Below, one piece after another: positions 1 to 12,400 of a stretch of DNA of 64,000 nt (positions within the stretch are counted from its first letter, which is position 1; each line of letters begins with the position of its first letter). The notes under the pieces were generated by a model. It was not told where the DNA came from and made no database searches. It was given only the letters and a program-made list of their open reading frames with translations. Where the stretch lies: positions 51,966,747 through 52,030,746 of the forward strand of contig OU744721.1 of assembly GCA_916613615.1 (NCBI GenBank), read 5' to 3'. Origin of the DNA: Steromphala cineraria. Lineage: Eukaryota > Mollusca > Gastropoda > Trochida > Trochidae. Both the position numbers and the translations under genes were made by a program.

Positions 1-3000
1 TGTATATTGTTTTCTGCATATGGGCCCTTTTGGTCGTTTTTTTCCAAAACAATCTTTGACTTTGAGAATTGCATTTTTGACTCATAAGTGGATAGGGTTA
101 GGGTAAAAATTAGGGTTAGGGTTTAACATTTGGGAAAGCTACTTAGAGTTCTAGTAAGTATATTCAAACTATTTTCTATGCATTGTTGATAGCTGAAAAC
201 CACGAAGGACCAATTATTTCCCATGATATTATTTTGTTTATATACACCAAATTAGACACATTAGTGGATAGGGTTAGGGTTAAAACAAGGGTTAGAGTTT
301 AATATTCTGACACCTTGTAAAAGGGTCTGTAAAGGGAATTCAAACTGTTTTCTGTATATTGTTTACAGCATATGGGCCCTTTTGGTCGTTTTTTTCCAAA
401 ACAATCTTTGACTTTGAGAATTGCATTTTTGACTCATAAGTGGATAGGGTTAGGGTAAAAATTAGGGTTAGGGTTTAACATTTTGGAAAGCTACTTAGAG
501 TTCTAGTAAGTATATTCAAACTATTTTCTATGCATTGTTGATAGCTGAAAACCACGAAGGACCAATTATTTCCCATGATATTATTTTGTTTATATACACC
601 AAATTAGACACATTAGTGGATAGGGTTAGGGTTAAAACAAGGGTTAGAGTTTAATATTCTGACACCTTGAGGAAGCGTCTGGAAAGGGTAATCAAACTGT
701 TTTCTATGTATTGTTTACAGCATAAAGGCCCTTTTGGTCGATTTTTTCCTAGACAATCTTTGACTTTGGAGAATTGCATTTTTGACTCATTAGTGGATAG
801 GGTTAGGGTAAAAATTAGGTTTAGGGTTTCACATTTGGGAAAGCTACTTAGAGTTCTAGTAAGTATATTCAAATGATTTTCTATGCATTGTTGATAGCTG
901 AATACCACGAGGAACCCATTATTTCCCGTGATATTATTGTTTTTATAAACACCAACTTAGACACATTAGTGAATAGGGTTAGGATTAAAACAAGGGTTAG
1001 AGATTAATATTCTGACAACTTGTGGAAGGGTCTGTAAAGGGTATTCAAACTGTTTTCTGTATATTGTTCTCTGCATATGGGCCCTTTTGGTCGTTTTTTT
1101 CCAAAACAATCTTTGACTTTGAGAATTGCATTTTTGACTCATAAGTGGATAGGGTGAGGGTAAAAATTTACGGTTAGGGTTTAACATTTGGGAAAGCTAC
1201 TGAGAGTTCTAGTAAGTATATTCAAACTATTTTCTATGCATTGTTGATAGCTGAAAACTACGAAGGACCAATTATTTCCCATGATATTATTGTTTTCATA
1301 AACACCAATTTAAACACATTAGTGGATAGGGTTAGGGTTAGAACAAGGGTTAGAGTTTAATATTCTGACACCTTGTGGATGGGTCTGTAAAGGGTATTCA
1401 AACTGTTTTCTGTATATTGTTTTCTGCATATAGGCCCTTTTGGTCGTTTTTTTCCAAAACAATCTTTGACTTTGAGAATTGCATTTTTGACTCATAAGTG
1501 GATAGGGTTAGGGTAAAAATTAGGGTTAGGGTTTAACATTTGGGAAAGCTACTTAGAGTTCTAGTAAGTATATTCAAACTATTTTCTATGCATTGTAGAT
1601 AGCTGAAAACCACGAAGGACGATATATTCCCATGATATTATTGTTTTTATAAACACCAATTTAGACACACTAGTGGATATGGTAAGGGCAAAACAAGGGT
1701 GAGAGCTTTATATTCTGACAACTTGTGGAAGGGTCTGTAAAGGGTATTCAAACTGTTTTCTGCATATTGTTTAGAGCAGAAGGGCCCTTTTGGTTGATTT
1801 TTCCATAAATATTCTTTGAGTTTGGAGAATTGCATTTTTGACTCATAAGTGGATAGGGTTAGGGTAAAAATTAGGGTTAGGGTTTAACATTTGGGAAAGC
1901 TACTTAGAGTTCTAGTAAGTATATTCAAACTATTTTCTATGCATTGTTGATAGCTGGAAACCACGTAGGACCAATTATTTCCCATGATATTATTGTTTTT
2001 ATAAACACCAGTTTAGACACATTAGTGGATAGGGTTAGGGTTAAAACAAGGGTGAGAGCTTAATATTCTGACAACTTGTGGAAGGGTCTGTAAAGGGTAT
2101 TCAAACCGTTTTCTGTATATTGTTTAGAGCAGAAGGGCCCTTTTGGTCGATTTTTCCAAAAATATTCTTTGAGTTTGGAGAATTGCATTTTTGACTCATT
2201 AGTGGATAGGGTTAGGGTAAAACTTAGGGTTAGGGTTTAACATTTGGGAAAGCTAATTAGAGTTCTAGTAAGTATATTCAAACTTTTGTCTATGCATTGT
2301 TGATAGCTGAAAAACACGAAGGACCAATTATTTCCCATGATATTTTGTTTTTATAAACACCAATTTCGACACACTAGTGGATAGGGTTAGGGTTAAAACA
2401 AGGGTTAGTGTTTAATATTCTAACAACTTGTGGAAGGGTCTGTAAAGGGTATTCAAACTGTTTTCTATGTTTTCTTGCAGCATAAAGGCCCTTATGGTCG
2501 ATCTTTTCCAAAACAATCTTTGACTTTGAAAAATTACATTTTTGACTCATTAGCGGATAGGGTTAGGGTAAAAATTAGGGTTAGGGTTTAACATTTGGAA
2601 AAGCTAATTAGAGTTCTAGTAAGTATATTCAAACTATTTTCTATGCATTGTTGATAGCTGAAAAACACGAAGGACCAATTATTTCCCATGATATTTTGTT
2701 TTTATAAACACCAATTTCGACACACTAGTGGATAGGGTTAGGGTTAAAACAAGGGTTAGAGTTTAATATTCTGACACCTTGAGGAAGCGTCTGGAAAGGG
2801 TAATCAAACTGTTTTCTATGTATTGTTTACAGCATAAAGGCCCTTTTGGTCGATGTTTTCCTAGACAATCTTTGACTTTGAAAAATTGCATTTTTGACTC
2901 ATTAGTGGATAGGGTTAGGGCAAAAATTAGGGTTAGGGTTTAACATTTGGGAAAGCTACTTAGAGTTCTAGTAAGTATATTCAAACTATTTTCTATGCAT

Positions 3001-5064
3001 TCTGATAACTGAAAACCACGAAGGGCCAAATTATTTCCCATGATATTTTTGTTTTTATAAACACCAATTTAGACACACTAGTGGATAGGGTTAGGGTTAA
3101 AACAAGGGTTAGAGTTTAATATTCTGACAACTTGTTGTAGGGTCTGTAAAGGGTATTCAAACTGTTTTCTATGTTTTGCTTGCAGCATAAAGGCCCTTAT
3201 GGTCGATCTTTTCCAAAACAATCTTTGACTTTGAAAAATTGCATTTTTGACTCATTAGTGGATAGGGTTAGGGTAAAAATTAGGGTTAGGGTTTAACATT
3301 TGGGAAAGCTAATTAGAGTTCTAGTAAGTATATTCAAACTATTTTCTATGCATTGTTGATAGCTGAAAAACACGAAGGACCAATTATTTCCCATGATATT
3401 TTGTTTTTATAAACACCAATTTCGACATACTAGTGGATAGGGTTAGGGTTAAAACAAGGGTTAGTGTTTAATATTCTAACAACTTGTGGAAGGGTCTGTA
3501 AAGGGTATTCAAACTGTTTTCTGTATATTTTTTACAGCATAAAGGCCCTTTTGGTCGATTTTTTCCAAAACAATCTTTGACTTTGGAAAATTGCATTTTT
3601 GATTCATTAGTGGATAGGGTTAGGGTAAAAATTAGGGTTAGGGTTTAACATTTGGGAAAGTTACTTAGAGTTCTAGTAAGTATATTCAAACTGTTTTCTA
3701 TGCATTGTTGATAGCTGAAAACCACGAAGGACCCATTATTTCCCATGATTTTATTGTTTTTATAAATACCAACTTAGACACATTAGTGGATAGGGTTAGG
3801 GTTAAAACAAGGGTTAGAGTTTAATATTCTGACACCTTGAGGAAGCGTCTGGAAAGGGTAATCAAACTGTTTTCTATGTATTGTTTACAGCATAAAGGCC
3901 CTTTTGGTCGATTTTTTCCTAGACAATCTTTGACTTTGGAGAATTGCATTTTTGACTCATTAGTGGATAGGGTTAGGGTAAATATTAGGGTAAGGGTTTA
4001 ACATTTGGGAAAGCTACTTAGATTTCTAATAAGTACATTCAAATTATTTTCTATGCATTGTTGATAGCTGAAAACCACGAAGGACCAATTATTTCCCATG
4101 ATATTATTTTGTTTATATACACCAAATTAGACACATTAGTGGATAGGGTTAGGGTTAAAACAAGGGTTAGAGTTTAATATTCTGACACCTTGAGGAAGCG
4201 TCTGGAAAGGGTAATCAAACTGTTTTCTATGTATTGTTTACAGCATAAAGGCCCTTTTGGTCGATTTTTTCCTAGACAATCTTTGACTTTGGAGAATTGC
4301 ATTTTTGACTCATTAGTGGATAGGGTTAGGGTAAAAATTAGGTTTAGGGTTTAACATTTGGGAAAGCTACTTAGAGTTCTAGTAAGTATATTCAAATTAT
4401 TTTCTATGCATTGTTGATAGCTGAATACCACGAAGAACCCATTATTTCCCGTGATATTATTGTTTTTATAAACACCAACTTAGACACATTAGTGAATAGG
4501 GTTAGGATTAAAACAAGGGTTAGAGATTAATATTCTGACAACTTGTGGAAGGGTCTGGAAAGGGTAATCAAACTGTTTTCTATGTATTGTTTACAGCATA
4601 AAGGCCCTTTTGGTCGATTTTTTCCAAAACAATCTTTGACTTTGGAGAATTGCATTTTTGACTCATTAGTGGATAGGGTTAGGTAAAAATTAGGTTTAGG
4701 GTTTAATATTTGGGAAAGCTACTTAGAGTTCTAGTAAGTATATTCAAACTATTTTCTATTCATTGTTGATAACTGAAAACCACGAAGGGCCAAATTATTT
4801 CCCATGATATTATTGTTTTTATAAACACCAACTTAGACACACTAGTGGATAGGGTTCGGGTTAAAACAAGGGTTAGAATTTAATATTCTGACACCTTACG
4901 GAGGCGTCTAGAAAGGGTAATCAAACTGTTTTCTATGTTTTGTTTACAGCATAAAGGCCCTTTTGGTCGATTTTTTCCAAGACAATCTTTGACTTTGAAA
5001 AATTGCATTTTTGACTCATTAGTGGATAGGGTTAGGGCAAAAATAAGGGTTGGGGTTTAACATT
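1..5064. repeat. Dimeric satellite array, left block (176-bp monomer, 352-bp dimer)
   Basis: Each monomer carries a GTGGATAGGGTTAGGG block. These blocks fall at 88, 264, 440, 793, 1145 and 1498, so the monomer is 176 bp and two diverged monomer types alternate with a 352/353-bp period. Type A has four GGG runs in a telomere-like block; type B has three. The rest of the unit is AT-rich with no conserved reading frame. The start of the array lies outside the window. The role is unknown; centromeric, pericentric or subtelomeric satellite are all possible. ORFs inside it change from unit to unit and are not genes. Confidence 0.95.
5058..5064. repeat. Target-site duplication, left copy (TAACATT)
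   Basis: TAACATT at 5058-5064 is repeated at 9464-9470. Removing the element and one copy restores a normal satellite unit (…GGTTTAACATTTGGGAAAGC…). This fixes the LINE ends at 5065 and 9463. Confidence 0.85.
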
Positions 5065-5775
5065 GGGGTCAAATCCGATCTAAGTTCTGACATTAATGAA
5101 TTAAGAACTGAGGTCAAAAGCATCGGACAGAAATGTGAACGATTAGAGAAATCAGTTTGCGAATTAAAATCTGATATCAACAATGTTAAAGAAGAAAACC
5201 ATATACTCCAATTAGACGTTGACACTGTGGTAGATAAAGTTGATGCTATCAATGATAAGCTTACACAAGTTGATGTTGAATTGGAAAAACTCGAGTCGTT
5301 TAGCCGACGAGACAACGTTATTATATATGGTGTGGAAGAAAGTAATGGTGAAAAGTCAATGGCTTGCAAGGAGAAAGCGATCAGTGTATTCAACGACAAC
5401 GCTACGTTCAAAAATTGGCAGCCATCTGACGTCGTGCGTGCACACCGCCTTGGTACTAAAAGACCTGGTATTGAGAGACCGCGCCCAATAATTGCTAAAT
5501 TGGTAGTTTCTGATGACAAGGTTCGACTACTAAAGGCCAGGTCAACGTTTAAAGCCAACGGACTTGGAATCGCTAGCGACCTTACAACTCGTCAACGCGA
5601 ACAACTACAGGCTCTGAAGGGAACAGGTAATTTTGGCTTTTTCCAGAACGGCAAGCTCGTCACAGTACCTCGTACGTCAACTAGCCAACGAGGACAGAGT
5701 CAGCTAGGGGACACATCTAGGAATCGTACCTCAGACAGACTCAGAAACCGAAGTGATTCGCGCCCAAGGAAATAG
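5065..5775 (+). CDS. LINE ORF1 protein, N-terminally truncated
   Basis: An open frame of 236 residues that enters directly from the satellite, so its natural start is lost. The first ~80 residues are a heptad-like coiled coil (repeated L/I/V with E/K/D). The middle has an RRM-like core of the transposase_22/L1-ORF1 style: RRDNVIIYGVEE, then VVRAHRLGTKRPG and PIIAKLV. The C-terminus is basic, rich in R, S and T. The known role of this family is a trimeric RNA-binding chaperone of the retrotransposition RNP. ORF2 begins 81 bp downstream. Confidence 0.85.
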   Translation, partial: GVKSDLSSDINELRTEVKSIGQKCERLEKSVCELKSDINNVKEENHILQLDVDTVVDKVDAINDKLTQVDVELEKLESFSRRDNVIIYGVEESNGEKSMACKEKAISVFNDNATFKNWQPSDVVRAHRLGTKRPGIERPRPIIAKLVVSDDKVRLLKARSTFKANGLGIASDLTTRQREQLQALKGTGNFGFFQNGKLVTVPRTSTSQRGQSQLGDTSRNRTSDRLRNRSDSRPRK

Positions 5776-5856
5776 GATGAAGGTCATGGCCCGGATATAA
5801 TTTCACAAGGAACTTCTGATGATTTCACCGGTGATACGAGCTTTTGTTGCGGGGAC

Positions 5857-8800
5857 ATGAACGATTCGTTCTCCTTTCTGTGTTGGAACGTGAGTGGACT
5901 ATTTACGAAAATAAATGATAAGGACTTCTTAGCTTACATAAGTAAATTCGACATTGTGTGTCTTATCGAGACATTTACTATAAACATTCTTGGAAATGAT
6001 TGGCTGAATGGGTACAATACTTTCTACAGTCCTGCTATCAAAATATCTGACCATGGTCGCCTTTCAGGTGGTGTTTGTCTGTGTGTACGTGATACGATCA
6101 GCACTTTTTGTAAAGTGATTAAGCCAGGTTTAGATAACTTTATTGGTTTATCAATATCTAAAGATTTGTTTAAAATTGATAAAGATGTAAATTTGATATG
6201 TACCTATATACCACCGTCAGGATCTTCATATTACCAGCATAGTACCACTAAATGTAATTTAGTTAAATTAGAAGAATACTTATATGATAATCACGAAACA
6301 TTTTCAGACTCTTATAATTTAATTTGTGGGGATTTTAATGCAAGAACGGGAGAAGAAAATAATCCTGAACTTGACACACACGATGATAATTTGGGAGCTA
6401 ATACTCCCTTCCCGGAGGAAGATGATGACCCTGTTGAAGATCGTAAGTCTCATGATAAAGTTGTAAATAGATTTGGTAAAGTGTTGTTGGATTTATGCTA
6501 TGCTTTTAAGTTATACATTGTGAATGGAAGGGTCTACGGTGATAGAAATGGTGAGTTTACCTTTTGTGGTCAACAAGGATCAAGTGTTAATGATTATTTT
6601 TTGAGTTCAACAGATTTTTTTCAGTACATTAATACTTTTAATGTTGGGGATCGTTTTGATTCAGATCATTTTCCCTTAGAATTGATATGTAAATTCCCAA
6701 AATTGAACTGTACAAGTGATGCTTATGCAAACTCGGATTCATCTTATAAGATTAAGTGGAATGATTCTTGTACGAATATATTTCTAGATAACCTTAAAAG
6801 CAGGATTTTAGAGAAAAAACAAACGCTGTTCAATGAAATCGACAATGCTGTTGAAAATGCAATTGATAATTTTGTTACTATACTTTTAGAATCTGCTAAC
6901 TGCATGAAGAAGACGGTTAGACATGAAACACAATCTAATTATCGAAGAGTATTGAATTCAGAATGTAGACAAGCCAAACGGGAAACGCGTAGAGCACTCA
7001 GACGATTCAGGACACACCGTACTGTCACAAATCGAAAAACCTTTTGTAAACAGAGAAATCACTTTAAAGCTTGTTGCAGAAATTTTAAATCTACCCTACG
7101 TAAGCAATCAGTAGATAAACTACAAAGAAGCATAAATAACCAAAATAGCTTCTGGAAACAAATAAGGTTATTACAAAACAGATCAAAACAGAAAATTTTT
7201 ATTTCTAAAACCGAATGGTTAACTCATTTTAAAGATGTTTTTTCAAATGACAATGTTTATTCTCAAGACTCGAACAATGATTATGAAACATTTTCTGATC
7301 AATATGACGAAGTTGATGCAACTATACTTGATTCGCCAATTACTGAACAGGAAATTAAATCTTCTATAAACAAGTTGAAAAATGGTAAGTCTGCTGGTCC
7401 CGATCAAGTGTTAATAGAAATGCTCAAATGTTCCAAATTGGAAATTATGCCATTCCTTCTTAAATGTTTCAACAAACTATTTGACAGTAAGATATTTCCT
7501 AGTAATTGGTCATTATCAGAAATAGTCCCTTTGCATAAGAAAGGTAATCCCAGAAACCCTGACAACTACAGAGAGATATCATTAATGAGTGTTTTAGGGA
7601 AAGTTTTTACCTCTATTTTGAACAACAGACTTACAAACTGGGCTAATATGAAAGACAGAATTCCCGAGGTTCAAGCAGGGTTTAGAAAGAACTATTCTAC
7701 CACTGATCATATCTTTAACCTTTATGCTGTCATTCAGAAATGCTTATCACGCCGTAAACATAAGGTTTATGTAGCCTTTATTGATTTTAAAAAAGCATTT
7801 GATACTGTTGATCGTTTTAAATTATGGTACTGTTTAAGGAAGTCTGGACTTCAAGGGAAGATGTATAATATGTTAGTATCTATGTATTCTAATGTCAAAT
7901 CATGTGTACGAAGTGAGTATGGTGTTACTGACTTTTTCGATTGTCCATCTGGTTTACGCCAGGGATGCATATTAAGTCCTTTGTTATTCTCATTCTTTAT
8001 TAGTGAGTTATATTATGAAATTGCTAGTAACGGTAAACATGGGATACAGATGTATCCTGCCATCATTGAAATTCTAATGTTCCTTTTTGCAGATGATGTT
8101 ATTTTACTGTCAGATACTGTCATTGGTTTACAAAATCAGTTAAATATACTGCATAGATATACCGAAGAATGGAAATTATCGGTAAATTTAGAGAAAACAG
8201 AAATTATTGTATTTCGGAAGGGTGGTCCTTTAAGTAATAAAGATAAATGGTATTTTAATGGAAATGAAGTGAATGTAGTTAACGGTTATAAATATCTTGG
8301 TATAACGTTCAATTCGAGCTTAAACATGGACAAGTGTGTATTGGACTTAGCACTGCGTGGCAAAAGAGCATTGCTCAATATCATGTCTGTTTCACATAAA
8401 CTTGGAGTTCTGACACCTCATGTATTTTTTAAGCTGTTTGATAGTCAGATACAACCTATTCTATTATATGGATCTGAAGTGTGGGGTTATCAAAGATATG
8501 AATGTTTAGAAAGAATTCACCTTCTAGCATGTAAAAAGTTCTTATGTTTTGGAATATCTACACCTAATTGTATGATTTATGGAGAATGTGGAAGATATCC
8601 ACTTTATATCAACTCACAGATAAGATGTTTAAAATATTGGTTTAAGATTCTCCGTATGGCTGAACATAGACTTCCGAAAGTAGCTTACAAGATGATGTTT
8701 CACTTAGATAATATCGGTAAGACAACATGGGTATCGCATATAAGAACAATATTATGTTCTCATCGATATGGTTTTATATGGATTGCTCAAAATGTAGGGG

Positions 8801-9285
8801 ATATACAAATGTTTTTGAAAGATTTCCGTATCGTTGCAACTAATATGTTTTATCAAGGATGGCAATCAAATATAGAAAACAGTTCTCGTTATGATTTGTA
8901 CAAAAAATTTAAGAGTTTATTAGAACCAGAAAAATATTTATCAGTTCTGACAAATAGTTATCTTAGAAAGTTATACACTAAGTTCAGACTTGGGTTACTT
9001 AAACTTATGATAAACTATGGACGATATATCTCACTTGAAAGATCACAGAGACTCTGTCCATTATGTAATGATTCTATTGAAGATGAAATACACTTCACTT
9101 TTGATTGTCCATTTTATATTGAACTAAGAACTAAATATATACCTGAACGCTTCCTTCGAAAAACGAGTGCAACAGGATTTATCTCTATTTTGACATCAAA
9201 GGAGGACGATGTTATTCATAAGTTGTCATTGTTTATAAAGCATGGTACGGAATTAAGACAGAACTACTTAGATACTAACTCGTAG
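5857..9285 (+). CDS. LINE ORF2: endonuclease-reverse transcriptase, intact (1142 aa)
   Basis: The N-terminal ~280 residues are an exonuclease-endonuclease-phosphatase domain, with CWNVSG (Asn), LIETF (catalytic Glu), GDFNART and SDHFPL (the SDH catalytic triad end). The reverse transcriptase covers about residues 480-830: GKSAGPD, PLHKKGNPRNPDNYR, AFIDFKKAFD (catalytic Asp), GLRQGCILSPLLF, FADDVILLSD (catalytic pair) and YKYLGI. Near the C-terminus is CPLCNDSIEDEIHFTFDCP, a C-x2-C-x8-H-x4-C zinc knuckle. No stop or frameshift breaks it, so this copy is young or selected. Start chosen as the first ATG after ORF1. It nicks target DNA and copies the element RNA in place. Confidence 0.97.
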   Translation: MNDSFSFLCWNVSGLFTKINDKDFLAYISKFDIVCLIETFTINILGNDWLNGYNTFYSPAIKISDHGRLSGGVCLCVRDTISTFCKVIKPGLDNFIGLSISKDLFKIDKDVNLICTYIPPSGSSYYQHSTTKCNLVKLEEYLYDNHETFSDSYNLICGDFNARTGEENNPELDTHDDNLGANTPFPEEDDDPVEDRKSHDKVVNRFGKVLLDLCYAFKLYIVNGRVYGDRNGEFTFCGQQGSSVNDYFLSSTDFFQYINTFNVGDRFDSDHFPLELICKFPKLNCTSDAYANSDSSYKIKWNDSCTNIFLDNLKSRILEKKQTLFNEIDNAVENAIDNFVTILLESANCMKKTVRHETQSNYRRVLNSECRQAKRETRRALRRFRTHRTVTNRKTFCKQRNHFKACCRNFKSTLRKQSVDKLQRSINNQNSFWKQIRLLQNRSKQKIFISKTEWLTHFKDVFSNDNVYSQDSNNDYETFSDQYDEVDATILDSPITEQEIKSSINKLKNGKSAGPDQVLIEMLKCSKLEIMPFLLKCFNKLFDSKIFPSNWSLSEIVPLHKKGNPRNPDNYREISLMSVLGKVFTSILNNRLTNWANMKDRIPEVQAGFRKNYSTTDHIFNLYAVIQKCLSRRKHKVYVAFIDFKKAFDTVDRFKLWYCLRKSGLQGKMYNMLVSMYSNVKSCVRSEYGVTDFFDCPSGLRQGCILSPLLFSFFISELYYEIASNGKHGIQMYPAIIEILMFLFADDVILLSDTVIGLQNQLNILHRYTEEWKLSVNLEKTEIIVFRKGGPLSNKDKWYFNGNEVNVVNGYKYLGITFNSSLNMDKCVLDLALRGKRALLNIMSVSHKLGVLTPHVFFKLFDSQIQPILLYGSEVWGYQRYECLERIHLLACKKFLCFGISTPNCMIYGECGRYPLYINSQIRCLKYWFKILRMAEHRLPKVAYKMMFHLDNIGKTTWVSHIRTILCSHRYGFIWIAQNVGDIQMFLKDFRIVATNMFYQGWQSNIENSSRYDLYKKFKSLLEPEKYLSVLTNSYLRKLYTKFRLGLLKLMINYGRYISLERSQRLCPLCNDSIEDEIHFTFDCPFYIELRTKYIPERFLRKTSATGFISILTSKEDDVIHKLSLFIKHGTELRQNYLDTNS

Positions 9286-9463
9286 ATCAAGATTAAGACG
9301 ATTTGTTTGCCAGAAACTTGCGTATAGCAAAATGATTGTGAATATGAATGTAGATACAAATATGAAATTGTTTATATTATATACAATATTGTATACGTGT
9401 ATATACTTTGAACTGTATATGGGCCAGAGGCCTCAAGTACAATAAACACTCTTTGACTTTGAC

Positions 9464-12400
9464 TAACATTTGGGAAAGCTACTTAGAGTTCTTGTAAGTA
9501 TATTCAAACTATTTTCTATGCATTGTTGATAACTGAAAACAACGAAGGGCCAATTATTTCCCATGATATTATTGTTTTTATAAACACCAACTTAGACACA
9601 CTAGTGGATAGGGTTAGGATTAAAACAAGGGTTAGAGATTAATATTCTGACAACTTGTGGAAGGGTCTGGAAAGGGTAATCAAACTGTTTTCTATGTATT
9701 GTTTACAGCATAAAGGCCCTTTTGGTCGATTTTTTCCAAAACAATCTTTGACTTTGAAAAATTGCATTTTTGACTCATTAGTGGATAGGGTTAGGGCAAA
9801 AATTAGGGTTAGGGTTTAACATTTGGGAAAGCTACTTAGAGTTCTTGTAAGTATATTCAAACTATTTTCTATGCATTGTTGATAACTGAAAACCACGAAG
9901 GGCCAAATTATTTCCCATGATATTTTTGTTTTTATAAACACCAATTTAGACACACTAGTGGATAGGGTTAGGGTTAAAACAAGGGTTAGAGTTTAATATT
10001 CTGACAACTTGTTGTAGGGTCTGTAAAGGGTATTCAAACTGTTTTCTATGTTTTGCTTGCAGCATAAAGGCCCTTATGGTCGATCTTTTCCAAAACAATC
10101 TTTGACTTTGAAAAATTGCATTTTTGACTCATTAGCGGATAGGGTTAGGGTAAAAATTAGGGTTAGGGTTTAACATTTGGGAAAGCTAATTAGAGTTCTA
10201 GTAAGTATATTCAAACTATTTTCTATGCATTGTTGATAGCTGAAAAACACGAAGGACCAATTATTTCCCATGATATTTTGTTTTTATAAACACCAATTTC
10301 GACATACTAGTGGATAGGGTTAGGGTTAAAACAAGGGTTAGTGTTTAATATTCTAACAACTTGTGGAAGGGTCTGTAAAGGGTATTCAAACTGTTTTCTG
10401 TATATTTTTTACAGCATAAAGGCCCTTTTGGTCGATTTTTTCCAAAACAATCTTTGACTTTGGAAAATTGCATTTTTGATTCATTAGTGGATAGGGTTAG
10501 GGTAAAAATTAGGGTTAGGGTTTAACATTTGGGAAAGTTTCTTAGAGTTCTAGTAAGTATATTCAAACTGTTTTCTATGCATTGTTGATAGCTGAAAACC
10601 ACGAAGGACCCATTATTTCCCATGATATTATTGCTTTTATAAACACCAACTTAGACACATTAGTGGATAGGGTTAGGGTTAAAACAAGGGTTAGAGTTTA
10701 ATATTCTGACACCTTGAGGAAGCGTCTGGAAAGGGTAATCAAACTGTTTTCTATGTATTGTTTACAACATAAAGGCCCTTTTGGTCGATTTTTTCCTAGA
10801 CAATCTTTGACTTTGGAGAATTGCATTTTTGACTCATTAGTGGATAGGGTGAGGGTAGATATTAGGGTTAGGGTTTAACATTTGGGAAAGCTACTTAGAT
10901 TTCAAATAAGTACATTCAAATTATTTTCTATGCATTGTTGATAGCTGAAAACGACGAAGGACCAATTATTTCCCATGATATTATTTTGTTTATATACACC
11001 AAATTAGACACATTAGTGGATAGGGTTAGGGTTAAAACAAGGGTTAGAGTTTAATATTCTGACACCTTGAGGAAGCGTCTGGAAAGGGTAATCAAACTGT
11101 TTTCTATGTATTGTTTACAGCATAAAGGCCCTTTTGGTCGATTTTTTCCTAGACAATCTTTGACTTTGGAGAATTGCATTTTTGACTCATTAGTGGATAG
11201 GGTTAGGGTAAAAATTAGGGTTAGGGTTTAACATTTGGGAAAGCTACTTAGAGTTCTAGTAAGTATATTCAAATTATTTTCTATGCATTGTTGATAGCTG
11301 AATACCACGAAGAACCCATTATTTCCCGTGATATTATTGTTTTTATAAACACCAACTTAGACACACTAGTGGATAGGGTTCGGGTTAAAACAAGGGTTGG
11401 AATTTAATATTCTGACACCTTACGGGGCGTCTAGAAAGGGTAATCAAACTGTTTTCTATTTATTGTTTACAGCATAAAGGCCCTTTTGGTCGATTTTTTC
11501 CAAAACAATCTTTGACTTTGGAAAATTGCATTTTTGATTCATTAGTGGATAGGGTTAGGGTAAAAATTAGGGTTAGGGTTTAACATTTGGGAAAGTTACT
11601 TAGAGTTCTAGTAAGTATATTCAAACTGTTTTCTATGCATTGTTGATAGCTGAAAACCACGAAGGACCCTTTATTTCCCATGATTTTATTGTTTTTATAA
11701 ACACCAATTTAGACACACTAGTGGATAGGGTTTGGGTTAAAACGAGGGTTAGAAATTAATATTCTGACAACTTGTGGAAGGGTCTGGAAAGGGTATTCAA
11801 ACTGTTTTCTGTATATTGTTTACAGCATAAGGGCCCTTTTGGTCGATTTTTTCTAAGACAATCTTTGACTTTGGAGAATAGCATTTTTGACTCATTAGTG
11901 GATAGGGTTAGGGTAAAATTTAGGGTTAGGGTTTAACATTTGGGAAAGTTACTTAGAGTTCTAGTAAGTATATTCAAACTGTTTTCTATGCATTGTTGAT
12001 AGCTGAAAACCACGAAGGACCCATTATTTCCCATGATATTATTGCTTTTATAAACACCAACTTAGACACATTAGTGGATAGGGTTAGGGTTAAAACAAGG
12101 GTTAGAGTTTAATATTCTGACACCTTGAGGAAGCGTCTGGAAAGGGTAATCAAACTGTTTTCTATGTATTGTTTACAACATAAAGGCCCTTTTGGTCGAT
12201 TTTTTCCTAGACAATCTTTGACTTTGGAGAATTGCATTTTTGACTCATTAGTGGATAGGGTGAGGGTAGATATTAGGGTTAGGGTTTAACATTTGGGAAA
12301 GCTACTTAGATTTCAAATAAGTACATTCAAATTATTTTCTATGCATTGTTGATAGCTGAAAACGACGAAGGACCAATTATTTCCCATGATATTATTTTGT

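Larger units (their letters stand above)
5065..9463 (+). mobile_element. Non-LTR retrotransposon (LINE), 5'-truncated, inserted in satellite
   Basis: A 4.4-kb element with a truncated ORF1, an intact ORF2 and a short AT-rich 3' region. It ends in AATAAACACTCTTTGACTTT just before the right target-site duplication. The 5' end falls inside ORF1 with no UTR, the usual result of incomplete target-primed reverse transcription. It is the same orientation as the G-rich strand of the satellite. The clade is not assigned; the endonuclease plus RT plus CCHC layout fits the L1/CR1/I-like range and excludes R2-type elements. Confidence 0.93.

Noticed and set aside
651..1835. Small ORFs in the satellite as genes
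   Set aside because: They are not conserved between units and occur on both strands of the same repeat.
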